Assembly (NCBI GenBank): GCA_934307695.1
Contig: CAKRCS010000014.1
Span: 1-48,858, forward strand
Source: an uncultured Agathobacter sp.
Lineage (GTDB): Bacteria > Bacillota > Clostridia > Lachnospirales > Lachnospiraceae
DNA length: 48,858 nucleotides
Reading direction: 5' to 3'
The position numbers and the translations under genes were made by a program. A model generated the notes under the pieces. The model was given only the letters and a program-made list of their open reading frames with translations. It was not told the origin of the DNA and did not search any database. Shown one piece after another: positions 8,070-16,499 of this stretch (its first letter is position 1; the number at the start of each line of letters is the position of its first letter).

Positions 8070-9029
8070 GTGTTCGATTTCGAAAAACCAAAAATTGAGA
8101 TTGCAGAAATTTCAGAAGACAAAAAATATGGAAGATTTGTTGTTGAGCCTTTAGAGAGAGGCTATGGAACAACACTTGGTAATTCCCTTAGAAGAATTAT
8201 GCTTTCTTCTCTGCCAGGAGCTGCTGTAAGCCAGGTTAAGATCGATGGCGTACTGCATGAGTTCAGCTCTATTCCGGGTGTAAAGGAAGATGTTACAGAA
8301 ATCATCATGAACATCAAGAACCTTGCAATCCGGAACAACAGCTCTACAAACGAAGCTAAGATTGCATACATTGAATTTGAGGGTGAGGGCGTTGTAACAG
8401 CAGCGGACATCCAGGTTGATTCTGATATCGAAATCTTAAATCCGGAACTTGTGATTGCACACTTAAACGGTGGCGCTGATTGCAAGCTGTACATGGAGCT
8501 TACGATTACAAAGGGTAGAGGATACATCAGCGCAGACAAGAATAAGACAGAGGATACACCGATCGGTGTGATCGCTGTTGATTCTATTTACACTCCGGTT
8601 GAGAGAGTAAACCTGACTGTTGAGAACACCCGTGTAGGACAGGTAACAGACTATGATAAGCTCACATTGGATGTATACACCAATGGTTCCTTAGAGCCGG
8701 ATGAGGCAGTAAGCCTTGCAGCAAAGGTTCTTAGCGAGCATCTGAATCTGTTTATCGATCTCTCTGACGCAGCAATGCAGGCAGAGGTTATGATCGAGAA
8801 AGAGAACGACGCACAGGAGAAGGTTCTTGAGATGAACATTGATGAGCTTGAGCTTTCTGTACGTTCATACAACTGCTTGAAGAGAGCAGGAATCAACACA
8901 GTAGCAGAGCTGATCAACCGGACTCCGGAAGACATGATGAAGGTTCGTAACCTTGGACGTAAGTCTCTGGAAGAAGTATTGGCAAAGCTCAAGGAGTTGG
9001 GATTAGAGTTAAATCGCAGCGAGGAGTAA
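8070..9029 (+). CDS. rpoA: DNA-directed RNA polymerase subunit alpha
   Basis: 319 residues. The N-terminal dimerisation domain shows [20 protein letters not shown] and [16 protein letters not shown]. The C-terminal domain, which binds UP elements and activators, reads [20 protein letters not shown] with [11 protein letters not shown]. Alpha dimerises to start polymerase assembly with beta and beta-prime. The start is GTG at 8070 after AAGGAGG (8054-8060, 9-base spacer). It is separated from rpsD by a 111-base spacer with a hairpin, and from rplQ by 212 bases, both longer than usual. Confidence 0.97.
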   Translation: MFDFEKPKIEIAEISEDKKYGRFVVEPLERGYGTTLGNSLRRIMLSSLPGAAVSQVKIDGVLHEFSSIPGVKEDVTEIIMNIKNLAIRNNSSTNEAKIAYIEFEGEGVVTAADIQVDSDIEILNPELVIAHLNGGADCKLYMELTITKGRGYISADKNKTEDTPIGVIAVDSIYTPVERVNLTVENTRVGQVTDYDKLTLDVYTNGSLEPDEAVSLAAKVLSEHLNLFIDLSDAAMQAEVMIEKENDAQEKVLEMNIDELELSVRSYNCLKRAGINTVAELINRTPEDMMKVRNLGRKSLEEVLAKLKELGLELNRSEE

Positions 9030-9241
9030 TCGGGGCGTTTGACTATATATGCTCAAACGGGCATAGCCGGTAAGACCAACGAGCGCGGCAGGTGTCCGGA
9101 TTTCCTCTTCTGTGGCAGCACAGCAAGAAGAAATACATGAGTGGCAACTGATGTATCCTGGATGCATCAAAACAAGATACGACGTCTGGCAGTAAGACCA
9201 AAGAGCATGACCGGATGTTCCACGAATGGAGGAAAAGGAAA
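9030..9241 (+). promoter_or_regulatory. Structured rpoA-rplQ spacer
   Basis: No gene is seen in these 212 bases. Just after the rpoA stop, CGTTTGA (9036-9042) pairs with TCAAACG (9053-9059). TAAGACCAACGAGC (9071-9084) recurs as TAAGACCAAAGAGC (9193-9206) with one change, and each is followed by a CCGGA-containing segment. Between them GATGTATC and GATGCATC (around 9142-9160) can form a stem. rplQ normally follows rpoA within a few tens of bases, so an RNA control element or a decayed duplication is possible. No promoter is obvious. Confidence 0.35.
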
Positions 9242-9766
9242 ATGGCAAAGTATCGTAAATTAAGCAGAACCTCTAGCCAGAGAAAGGCATTATTAAGAGG
9301 TCAGGTAACAGCTCTTATCGCAAACGGTAAGATCGTAACAACCGAAGCTAAGGCTAAGGAAGTTCGCAAGATCGCAGAGGGACTTATCGCTTCTGCAATC
9401 CGTGAGAAGGATAACTTCGAGGAAGTTACCGTAACCGCTAAGGTTGCCCGCAAGGACAAGGATGGCAAGAGAGTAAAAGAAGTTGTAGACGGCAAGAAGG
9501 TTACCGTATACGATGAAGTACAGAAGACCATCAAGAAGGATTCCGCTTCCCGTCTTCACGCTAGAAGAGAGATGTTAAAGGTTCTTTACTCTGTAAAGAC
9601 AACCGACGGAACCAAGAAGGGCACCAAGGAAGTTGATCTTGTTGCTAAGTTATTCGATGAGATCGCACCAAAGTATGCTGGACGTAACGGTGGATACACC
9701 AGAATCGTAAAGATTGGTCAGCGTAAGGGTGACGGAGCTCTTGAAGTAGTTCTTGAGTTAGTTTAA
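9242..9766 (+). CDS. rplQ: 50S ribosomal protein L17 with internal insertion
   Basis: 174 residues, about 50 more than the usual 115-130. The N-terminal core MAKYRKLSRTSSQRKALLRG and the C-terminal core KLFDEIAPKYAGRNGGYTRI followed by GALEVVLELV are typical. The extra segment, roughly residues 54-103, lies between the helix ending EGLIASAI and the conserved LHARRE, and is rich in Lys, Glu and Val. L17 surrounds the peptide exit tunnel on the solvent side. ATG at 9242 follows GGAGG (9228-9232); an upstream in-frame start would include this ribosome binding site in the coding region. A terminator follows directly, so it ends the operon. Confidence 0.96.
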   Translation: MAKYRKLSRTSSQRKALLRGQVTALIANGKIVTTEAKAKEVRKIAEGLIASAIREKDNFEEVTVTAKVARKDKDGKRVKEVVDGKKVTVYDEVQKTIKKDSASRLHARREMLKVLYSVKTTDGTKKGTKEVDLVAKLFDEIAPKYAGRNGGYTRIVKIGQRKGDGALEVVLELV

Positions 9767-9780
9767 TATTTACGAACACA

Positions 9781-9823
9781 AAAGCCCCGCACGGTGGAGG
9801 ATATCCACTGTGTGGGGCTTTTT
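9781..9823 (+). terminator. Rho-independent terminator of the ribosomal operon
   Basis: AAAGCCCC and GGGGCTTT flank an inner stem CACGGTGGA/TCCACTGTG, giving a long hairpin followed by TTTTT. It lies 15 bases after the rplQ stop and ends the alpha operon. Confidence 0.9.
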
Positions 9824-9880
9824 ACCTTATAGGAAAATTCTTTCCGGATCTATATCAAGCGTTGGGAGAGAACACCACAT

Positions 9881-9914
9881 AAAAAGTGCTGCCGGATCAT
9901 CCGACAGCACTTCT
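9881..9914 (-). terminator. Rho-independent terminator of prs
   Basis: On the minus strand AAGTGCTGTCGGA pairs with TCCGGCAGCACTT (one wobble or mismatch) around a short loop and is followed by TTTTT. It lies 21 bases beyond the prs stop and closes the dnaD-dnaI-prs unit. The plus-strand terminator at 9781-9823 faces it. Confidence 0.85.
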
Positions 9915-9934
9915 TTGTATAAATAGCTATTTGA

Positions 9935-11125
9935 TTATTGCTGGTTCTGTGCCTGCTCCTCTTTGTACTTCTGCACGAAGTTCCTGATGCGGTCATACGG
10001 ATTGAGCAGATCGCTGATAGAAGCATCATGGTTAAGTGTATCAATGAGGTATGCAATGTACTTGCTCATGTCACAGCTGATGTAATACTCCTTGGAAAGC
10101 AGCTCCGGTGACTGATAGATCAGGTTGGTAGTAACAACGCGGTAGATCAGTCCATCTTCGTATGCCTTGTCGAATGCTGCAAAACCATTTGTGAAAAGAC
10201 CAAAGGTAGAAACAACAAAGATACGGTTCGCCTTGCGCGCTTTCAGCTCCTTCGCGGTATCGATCATGCTGTCGCCGGAGGAGATCATATCGTCAATGAT
10301 AAATACGTCCTTGCCCTCAACGTTGGAGCCTAAGAACTCATGAGCAACGATCGGGTTACGGCCATTTACGATCTTGCTGTAATCGCGGCGCTTATAGAAC
10401 ATACCCATATCTACGCCAAGGACATTGGCAAGGTAGATTGCACGGTTGGTAGCACCCTCATCCGGGCTGATGATCATAAGATGATCGGCATCTAAGGTAA
10501 GATCCTTTACGTTCTTTAAAATGCCCTTGATGAACTGATAAGAAGGCATTACGTTCTCGAATCCGTTCAACGGAATCGCATTTACGACACGCGGATCGTG
10601 TGCGTCGAAGGTGATGATGTTGTCAACGCCCATGTTGATCAGCTCCTGAAGTGCGATCGGGCAGTCCAAGGACTCACGGCCGGTACGTCTGTGCTGACGG
10701 CTCTCATATAAGAATGGAAGGATTACGGTAATGCGGCGCGCCTTTCCACCTACGGCTGCAATGACACGCTTCAAGTCTGCAAAATGATCGTCTGGGGACA
10801 TGTGGTTCGTATGACCGCATACGGAGTAGGTCAGGCTGTAATTGGTGACATCTACCATGATGTAGAGATCGTATCCGCGGACGGACTGGTTGATGACGCA
10901 TTTTGCCTCACCGGAACCGAATCTCGGTGTATACGGGTGAATAAGATAACTGTCCTTGTGATAATCCTTAAACGCGATTTCATTCTGATGCTGATGCTCG
11001 CGGTTCTCGCGCCACTTGTTCAGGTACTGGTCAACCTTCTTTCCAAGCTCTGTGCAACTGTCCGTAGGAATGATTCCTAACGTTCCTTTTGGCATCGTCT
11101 CTAAAATTCTTTCGTCATTAGGCAT
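9935..11125 (-). CDS. prs: Ribose-phosphate pyrophosphokinase, long divergent form
   Basis: 396 residues; classical PRPP synthases have about 315. It makes PRPP from ribose 5-phosphate and ATP for nucleotide, histidine and tryptophan synthesis. The PRPP-binding loop DVFIIDDMISSGDSM is intact, and FDAHDPRVVNA corresponds to the conserved DLHA(P)Q region with its histidine. The flexible-loop segment reads PFLYESRQHRRTGRES, where classical enzymes have YARQDRKxRSREP, so it diverges at residues important for ATP handling. About 70 extra N-terminal residues (TDSCTELGKKVDQYLNKWRE) are unusual. It is the third gene after dnaD-dnaI, 30 bases from dnaI. ATG with GGAGGA six bases upstream. Family firm; kinetic class uncertain. 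Confidence 0.85.
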   Translation of the reverse strand: MPNDERILETMPKGTLGIIPTDSCTELGKKVDQYLNKWRENREHQHQNEIAFKDYHKDSYLIHPYTPRFGSGEAKCVINQSVRGYDLYIMVDVTNYSLTYSVCGHTNHMSPDDHFADLKRVIAAVGGKARRITVILPFLYESRQHRRTGRESLDCPIALQELINMGVDNIITFDAHDPRVVNAIPLNGFENVMPSYQFIKGILKNVKDLTLDADHLMIISPDEGATNRAIYLANVLGVDMGMFYKRRDYSKIVNGRNPIVAHEFLGSNVEGKDVFIIDDMISSGDSMIDTAKELKARKANRIFVVSTFGLFTNGFAAFDKAYEDGLIYRVVTTNLIYQSPELLSKEYYISCDMSKYIAYLIDTLNHDASISDLLNPYDRIRNFVQKYKEEQAQNQQ

Positions 11126-11155
11126 GATGAATCCTCCATGTGAATTATTTATACT

Positions 11156-12139
11156 TTAATGTGACTGACGTTTGCGGATGCGAATGTCGTCACCGAAAAG
11201 CTTGATGGTGGTGTAGCTGCTTAAAATCCGGGATAAAGTACGTTCCGAGTAAATATCTGCGATCTGGTTCATACTTAAGTTGGTGGATATGATGGTGGAT
11301 TTGTGTCGCAAAATCCGCTCATTCACACACAAGAAGAGCTGGGAGGTCGTAAAGCTGTTTGACAGCTCGGTCCCCAGGTCATCGATGATGAGAAGGTCGC
11401 AATCAAATATATTCTGATGCGCCGCAATAGCATCGGCATCTTTGTCAAAAACGCCCTTGCTTAATATATCAAATAACTGAAAGGCTGTAAAGTAAATAAC
11501 GGAATAGCTTTTATCCAAAAGCTCTTTTGCAACACAGTTGGATAAGAATGTTTTGCCAACGCCGGTCTCACCGTAGAGAAACAGATTCTTTGGCTTGTTG
11601 TCAAAATCGTCGATAAAGTTGTGACACTCGGCAACCGCGTTCCGGATCGTCTCAAGGGAGGTAAGCCCTGTGGCAGGATTGCGGTCAGAATCCGAGTAAT
11701 AAGCGTAGGAAAACGAATCAAAGTTCTCCTTCTCCAAAATCTCACGGATGTTGGACTGCGTGTAAATGCAGTTGATGATCGCCTGTTTTAAGCAATGGCA
11801 CTTCTGACCATCGATATATCCGGTGTCCTTGCAGTCCGGACAGGTATAGACCGGCTCAAAGTAATCGGACGGATATCCGAGACGCTGTAAAAGAGCCTCG
11901 CGCTCCCGGCGGTAATCTGCGATCTCGACATGTAACTGGTCAAGTGCAGCGCGGTCGCCGTCCAACAGCTTTTTGGCGCATGCAACGGAACAGGACGAGA
12001 TCGCGTGATCGATCTCCTCCAGACGCGGCTCCTTCAGATAAGCAAGGCGTGTGCGTTCGTCCAATATGCGCTTATTCTTTAATCTGCGGGCATCATAGCC
12101 ACGCATGATCTCATCGTATTGTGAATTGCTAAGAGCCAT
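11156..12139 (-). CDS. dnaI: Helicase loader DnaI / DnaC-family AAA+ ATPase
   Basis: 327 residues. The N-terminal part (1-95) is charged and helical and is followed by a CPDC...CHC cluster (Cys100, Cys103, Cys114, Cys116), the zinc-binding helicase-interaction module of DnaI-type loaders. The AAA+ domain has Walker A GETGVGKT (190-197), Walker B LLIIDDLGTE, and a C-terminal SERTLSRILSSYTTIKL arginine-finger region. The family loads the replicative DNA helicase at origins and restart sites. It lies 20 bases downstream of dnaD, the partner that opens the pathway in Firmicutes. An IstB transposition ATPase is the alternative, but the zinc module and dnaD neighbour favour DnaI. Confidence 0.9.
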   Translation of the reverse strand: MALSNSQYDEIMRGYDARRLKNKRILDERTRLAYLKEPRLEEIDHAISSCSVACAKKLLDGDRAALDQLHVEIADYRREREALLQRLGYPSDYFEPVYTCPDCKDTGYIDGQKCHCLKQAIINCIYTQSNIREILEKENFDSFSYAYYSDSDRNPATGLTSLETIRNAVAECHNFIDDFDNKPKNLFLYGETGVGKTFLSNCVAKELLDKSYSVIYFTAFQLFDILSKGVFDKDADAIAAHQNIFDCDLLIIDDLGTELSNSFTTSQLFLCVNERILRHKSTIISTNLSMNQIADIYSERTLSRILSSYTTIKLFGDDIRIRKRQSH

Positions 12140-12159
12140 TACAGCGGTATCCTCCGGAA

Positions 12160-13272
12160 TTAGTGAACACTTGTTGTCAGAGCCATGCGCTCAAGCTGAT
12201 CGTAATCATAATCGCGCTGGCTGAAATTGTTGAATTTGTTTCTTGCCACGGTAACTGTCTTGCCAGATGTGACGGTGCCGGAAGCAGCCTTTTTCTCTTT
12301 GCCGAAAGCGGCATCCAGCTGCTTGACATCATCCATGGTATGTACATGATTTTTGTGCCAATTACTTAGGATGGAATCTGCGTACTTAAAGCTCGGCTGG
12401 TTCGTGGCAGCGATCGTTCTGCTGCAGGCCTCGCCGATCAGCGTCAGGTCAAAGCCATACTCGCCCGCCCACTTGCGGATCATGGCAACCTCTGCATCCA
12501 CCAGCTTGCGTCCGGTAATTCCCATCGCCTTCATGACACCGTAATAGACCTTGCTGCGCTCAGCAGTATTCTCCTTCGCCTCGGCAACAGTCGTGATCTT
12601 GTCCTCGCTCCAGCGCAGGGCAACCTTGTCCATGTAGTGCATACTGGAATGTCCTTCGCTGATGCAATACTCGACAAGAAAAACAATCAGCTCGGTAGAA
12701 AAATGAAGCTCATCATACCAGTACAAAACGGTATTGATGTCGGTAGTAGCCATCGGGTGCTTTAAGTAAGTCTCGATAATGAAGAAAAGCTCCGAAATAT
12801 TCGGGTTCTGGCGGAACTCCTTCACCTCGTCCAATGTGTAATCCCTGCGGGAAGTCGTCTTTGAGATAACGGCGGCCTGTGCCTTCTTCACCGGAGCGGC
12901 TGCTGGAACTGAAGCAGATCCGCCTGCAGTGTCGGCGCTGCCGGAAACCGGTGCAGCATATTCCTTATAATCACTTAACGGGGACAGGAGCGTGATGTCG
13001 CAAAGCACCTTATCCGGACCGTAGCCCAATAAGAGCAGATGCATGCGCTCCCAGTACTTCAATGCGCGCAGAACATCCTTCTCGGTATGATTAAAGCAGT
13101 CCGCGATCGCTGAGATCGAGCACTCAGCGGCGTTGCTGTTAAGATTACGAAGCAGGTACAGATATACCTTCACAAATTCGCCGTTTGCTTCCGGCATATA
13201 TCGGTCAATAAAAATATTTGGGATGCAGGTTATAGAATTCGGACAATCACTGTGTAGTTGAATGGTTGCCAT
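12160..13272 (-). CDS. DnaD/DnaB-type replication initiation protein
   Basis: 370 residues. The N-terminal part (about 1-130) is a winged-helix-like region (FVKVYLYLLRNLNSNAAECS, ALKYWERMHLLLL). A linker rich in Ala, Ser and Pro follows, then two C-terminal DnaD-type helical domains. Each carries the family hallmark YxxxIxxxW: YMDKVALRWSE and YADSILSNWHK. These proteins remodel origin DNA and recruit the helicase loader. Two tandem domains resemble Bacillus DnaB more than DnaD, and the neighbour dnaI supports this, as dnaB-dnaI is an operon in Bacillus. An extended -10 promoter and a 5' hairpin lie upstream. Confidence 0.88.
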   Translation of the reverse strand: MATIQLHSDCPNSITCIPNIFIDRYMPEANGEFVKVYLYLLRNLNSNAAECSISAIADCFNHTEKDVLRALKYWERMHLLLLGYGPDKVLCDITLLSPLSDYKEYAAPVSGSADTAGGSASVPAAAPVKKAQAAVISKTTSRRDYTLDEVKEFRQNPNISELFFIIETYLKHPMATTDINTVLYWYDELHFSTELIVFLVEYCISEGHSSMHYMDKVALRWSEDKITTVAEAKENTAERSKVYYGVMKAMGITGRKLVDAEVAMIRKWAGEYGFDLTLIGEACSRTIAATNQPSFKYADSILSNWHKNHVHTMDDVKQLDAAFGKEKKAASGTVTSGKTVTVARNKFNNFSQRDYDYDQLERMALTTSVH

Positions 13273-13300
13273 AGTATTCCCTCTTTCTGTCAGATAAGTC

Positions 13301-13348
13301 GGTCGAGGCTACATACAGGTCTCGACCAGTCTGTCAGCAATTATAGCA
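13301..13348 (-). promoter_or_regulatory. Extended -10 promoter and 5'-UTR hairpin of dnaD-dnaI-prs
   Basis: Reading the minus strand, TGCTATAAT (13348-13340) is an extended -10 element; the -35 is poor. The predicted start near 13333 is followed at once by a hairpin, GGTCGAG with CTCGACC (13321-13327 and 13301-13307) around 13 bases. The 5' untranslated region is about 60 bases. The hairpin has no T-tract and may protect the mRNA end or bind a regulator. Confidence 0.55.
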
Positions 13349-13424
13349 CAAAGCATACCCATTGAAAAGCAGAAAAAAGCCCGAAAATGGCGAAAAACCA
13401 AGGCATTTTGCCAACATGCACGAA

Positions 13425-13553
13425 TGTGGATAACGTGGAAAAAGATACCCTAAGAAGCGGTACGTGCGGATAAATCGGGCGGTGCAAAGTTATAAAAAAT
13501 CCACACTGCCTGTTGAAGATAATCAACAAAACCAGTGTGGATAATGTGGACAA
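13425..13553. promoter_or_regulatory. Cluster of DnaA-box 9-mers upstream of dnaD
   Basis: Perfect DnaA boxes (TGTGGATAA, complement TTATCCACA) occur at 13425-13433 and 13536-13544. Single-mismatch forms are TGCGGATAA at 13465-13473 and TGTGGACAA at 13545-13553; the last directly abuts a perfect box. All point the same way. DnaA is the initiator and also a transcription regulator, and the downstream unit encodes its initiation partners. Caveat: the 13536 box is part of the murC terminator stem, so that copy may be fortuitous. Confidence 0.5.
13491..13542 (-). terminator. Rho-independent terminator of murC
   Basis: On the minus strand ATCCACACTG pairs with CAGTGTGGAT (13533-13542 with 13499-13508), with a small inner stem GTTGA/TCAAC, and is followed by TTTTTATA. 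It lies just past the murC stop and separates murC from the dnaD unit. Its stem contains a DnaA-box 9-mer. Confidence 0.85.
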
Positions 13554-14933
13554 CTATCTGCCGAGGAGCGCTTCCCCTATTTCTACAACGTTTCCGGCAC
13601 CCATAGTTATCAACAGGTCACCGTTCACACAATTTTCTAATAAAAATTTTTCAATCTCTTCAAAAGAAGGAAAATAGTAGCATTCTGTTCCGTGAAGCTT
13701 CAATTTGTCCAGAATGTCACGGGAACTGATACCGATCGTATTTTTCTCGCGCGCCGCGTAAATATCGGCGAGGACAACAACATCCGCAAGCGAGAGAACA
13801 TCCGCAAAGTCATCGAGAAATGCCTTCGTGCGGGAGTAGGTGTGTGGCTGGAATACCAGAACCAGACGCTTGTGCGGATAGTTGGCAGCAGCGGTAAGCG
13901 TAGCGCGGATCTCGGTCGGATGGTGTGCGTAATCATCGATGATCGTAATGCCGTCGACCGTACCCTTGTACTGGAAGCGGCGGTCTGCACCGTGGAAGGC
14001 AAAAAGTCCTTTCTGAATATGTGCAAAGGAAACACCGGCAAGCGTGCAGCATGCAACCGCAGCCAAAGCATTGGTGACATTGTGAAGCCCCGGAACATGC
14101 AATGTCAATGTGCCAAGCGATTCGCCCTTGTGCATAACCGTAAAGGATGCACAGCCCTTCTCGTCAAACTCAATATCTGCTGCGGAAAAATCACTGCGGC
14201 TGTCAAGTCCGAATGTGATGACGGAGCAAGGAAGCCCGCCGGCGATCTCCTCGTAGTTGTCGATCGCACCGTGGATGATCAATGCGCCATCCGGCTTTGT
14301 GTTCTCTGCAAAAAGCCGGAAGGAATGACGGACATCAGCAAGATCCTTAAAGAAATCCAGATGCTCCGCCTCAACGTTGAGGATGATGCTGTATTTCGGA
14401 CGGAAATTCAAAAAGCTGTTCGTGTACTCACATGCCTCCGTCAGAAACGTCTCGGAGTTGCCGACGCGCAGATTGCCGCCGAGCGCTTCGAGGATACCAC
14501 CGACAGAGATGGTCGGATCGGCGTCTGCCGCGAGCAGGATCTGGCTGATCATGGAGGTGGTCGTGGTCTTTCCGTGCGTGCCGGCAACTGCGATGGACTG
14601 ATCGTAATTGTCCATGATCTGACCGAGCAGCTCGGCGCGTGTCAGCATAGGAATCTGCTTTTGCTTTGCAGCCTGCCACTCCGGATTATCCTCGCGGATC
14701 GCCGCAGTGTATACAACAAGATCAATGCCGTCTATAATGTTATCGGCACACTGTCCGTAAAAAATCTGCATGCCTTTTTGGCTGAGATGGCGTGTCAGAT
14801 CAGATTCCTTGGAATCGGAACCGGATATGGAAAATCCTTCCTCTGCCAAAATCTCGGCGAGACCGCTCATGCTGATGCCGCCGATGCCGATGAAGTGAAC
14901 GTGTACCGGATGTTCAAAGTCTAATTTATACAT
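13554..14933 (-). CDS. murC: UDP-N-acetylmuramate--L-alanine ligase
   Basis: 459 residues, normal length. It adds L-alanine to UDP-MurNAc, the first step of the peptidoglycan stem peptide, in the cytoplasm. The N-terminal Rossmann-like domain has HFIGIGGISMSGLAEIL. The central ATPase domain has the Mur ligase P-loop AVAGTHGKTTTTSMI and EACEYTNSFLNF. The C-terminal domain has DDYAHHPTEIRATL and VFQPHTYSRT. ATG (complement of 14931-14933) is preceded by a modest GGCAGG. It is transcribed alone, with its own promoter and terminator. murA lies 9 kb away on the other strand, so the early Mur steps are scattered. Confidence 0.97.
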   Translation of the reverse strand: MYKLDFEHPVHVHFIGIGGISMSGLAEILAEEGFSISGSDSKESDLTRHLSQKGMQIFYGQCADNIIDGIDLVVYTAAIREDNPEWQAAKQKQIPMLTRAELLGQIMDNYDQSIAVAGTHGKTTTTSMISQILLAADADPTISVGGILEALGGNLRVGNSETFLTEACEYTNSFLNFRPKYSIILNVEAEHLDFFKDLADVRHSFRLFAENTKPDGALIIHGAIDNYEEIAGGLPCSVITFGLDSRSDFSAADIEFDEKGCASFTVMHKGESLGTLTLHVPGLHNVTNALAAVACCTLAGVSFAHIQKGLFAFHGADRRFQYKGTVDGITIIDDYAHHPTEIRATLTAAANYPHKRLVLVFQPHTYSRTKAFLDDFADVLSLADVVVLADIYAAREKNTIGISSRDILDKLKLHGTECYYFPSFEEIEKFLLENCVNGDLLITMGAGNVVEIGEALLGR

Positions 14934-14974
14934 AAATGTTACCTGCCCATGATTATTTGAATTACTTCTTTATA

Positions 14975-15002
14975 ATTATAACCGTATTCTTGTAATTTGC
15001 AA
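14975..15002 (-). promoter_or_regulatory. Promoter of murC
   Basis: On the minus strand TTGCAA (14997-15002), a 16-base spacer and TATAAT (14975-14980) form a good sigma-A promoter about 40 bases before the murC start. The 153 bases from 14934 to 15086 are otherwise AT-rich and without genes. Confidence 0.6.
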
Positions 15003-15086
15003 ATGAAAAGAACAGGTGGCATGCAAATAAATATTGTGTAAAATGTCAAAAAAAACCAAACAGTTTACGAAAAATTGTGAAAAATG

Positions 15087-15115
15087 TTGAATGCATGAAA
15101 GGCTCATGCTATAAT
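15087..15115 (+). promoter_or_regulatory. Promoter of glgC-glgD
   Basis: TTGAAT (15087-15092), 17 bases, TATAAT (15110-15115), with TG just upstream (TGCTATAAT, extended -10). The predicted start lies near 15122, leaving a leader of about 100 bases before glgC. In that leader GTAAAGTACG (about 15162) and GTAAAGTATG (about 15198) form a near-repeat, each after a pyrimidine-rich stretch; the meaning is unknown. Confidence 0.75.
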
Positions 15116-15224
15116 AAACATAATAATATACAGACAGAAGTAGCCATATTTGGTATTATCTGTAAAGTACGGCATACACATGAAGCAGGGTATGTCCGTA
15201 AAGTATGATACAAGGAGTGATAAC

Positions 15225-16499
15225 GTGATTAAAAAAGAAATGATAGCCATGCTTTTGGCGGGGGGACAGGGAAGCAGACTCGGAGTGCTGACTGCTGACG
15301 TTGCGAAGCCTGCTGTCTCATTTGGAGGAAAATACCGCATCATCGATTTCCCTCTGAGCAACTGCATCAATTCCGGAATTGATACGGTTGGCGTGCTGAC
15401 ACAGTATCAGCCGCTTCGACTCAACACACACATCGGAATCGGTATTCCGTGGGATCTCGACCGCAACAACGGCGGTGTGACGGTGCTGCCGCCTTATGAG
15501 CGAAGCACCAGCAGCGAGTGGTACACCGGTACTGCGAATGCGATTTACCAGAATCTGCGCTACATGGAGACGTACAATCCGGATTATGTGCTGATCCTTT
15601 CCGGCGACCATATCTACAAGATGGATTATGAGGTGATGCTTGATTTCCACAAGGAGAATCACGCGGATGTTACCATCGCGACAATGCCTGTACCGATCGA
15701 GGAGGCAAGCCGGTTCGGTATTGTGATCGCGGATGAGAAGAAACAGATCACCGAGTTTGAGGAGAAGCCGCAGAACCCGCGGAGCAACCTTGCTTCCATG
15801 GGTATTTACATATTCTCATGGCAGGTGCTTAAGGATGCACTTATTGCCATGAAGGACCAGCAGAGCTGTGACTTTGGCAAGCACATTATCCCGTATTGCT
15901 TCGAGCATCAGAAGCGGATGTTTGCCTACGAGTTCAATGGCTACTGGAAGGACGTCGGAACACTCGGCTCCTACTGGGAGGCTAACATGGAGCTGATCGA
16001 CCTGATCCCGGAGTTTAACCTCTACGAGGAATACTGGAAGATCTATACCAAGTGCGACACGATCGAGCCACAGTATATTGCACCGGAAGCCTACATTGAA
16101 AAGAGTATTATCGGAGAAGCCTCCGAGATATACGGCACGGTCATCAATTCTGTTATCGGACCGAATGTACAGATCGGAAGAGGCACGGTAGTGCGCGATT
16201 CCATTATCATGAAGGACACCGTGATCGGAGAGAATACAAGCATTACCAAGGCGATCATCGCGGAAAATTGCCGGATCGGAAGCCAGGTGGAGCTTGGAGT
16301 CGGCGAGGAAGCTCCGAACAAGCTCAACGCAAGCATTTACTCCTTTGGCCTTGCTACCATCGGCGAGAACTCTGTCGTTCCGGACGGAGTAAGGATCGGA
16401 AAGAATACGGCAATCTCCGGCGTTACGGACAAATCCGATTACCCGGACAATGTCCTGCTTGGCGGGGAAGTAATCATTAAGGCAGGTGACAATAAATGA
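15225..16499 (+). CDS. glgC: Glucose-1-phosphate adenylyltransferase, catalytic subunit
   Basis: 424 residues. It makes ADP-glucose from glucose 1-phosphate and ATP, the first committed step of glycogen synthesis. The nucleotidyltransferase domain has [46 protein letters not shown] and [21 protein letters not shown] left-handed beta-helix follows from about residue 290 ([20 protein letters not shown]). GTG at 15225 is the chosen start: AAGGAG at 15212-15217 gives a 7-base spacer and the protein then begins like the family; a longer upstream reading has no ribosome binding site. The stop overlaps glgD by four bases (ATGA), so the two are coupled. Confidence 0.95.
   Translation: MIKKEMIAMLLAGGQGSRLGVLTADVAKPAVSFGGKYRIIDFPLSNCINSGIDTVGVLTQYQPLRLNTHIGIGIPWDLDRNNGGVTVLPPYERSTSSEWYTGTANAIYQNLRYMETYNPDYVLILSGDHIYKMDYEVMLDFHKENHADVTIATMPVPIEEASRFGIVIADEKKQITEFEEKPQNPRSNLASMGIYIFSWQVLKDALIAMKDQQSCDFGKHIIPYCFEHQKRMFAYEFNGYWKDVGTLGSYWEANMELIDLIPEFNLYEEYWKIYTKCDTIEPQYIAPEAYIEKSIIGEASEIYGTVINSVIGPNVQIGRGTVVRDSIIMKDTVIGENTSITKAIIAENCRIGSQVELGVGEEAPNKLNASIYSFGLATIGENSVVPDGVRIGKNTAISGVTDKSDYPDNVLLGGEVIIKAGDNK

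Noticed and set aside
13425..13553. Chromosomal or plasmid replication origin at the DnaA boxes
   Set aside because: No dnaA, dnaN or rpmH beside it, no AT-rich unwinding tract next to the boxes, and one box is explained by the murC terminator.
13692..14924. Long plus-strand open frame (410 codons) opposite murC
   Set aside because: Fully antisense to a clear murC, no ribosome binding site, and Cys/Arg-rich composition typical of shadow frames.
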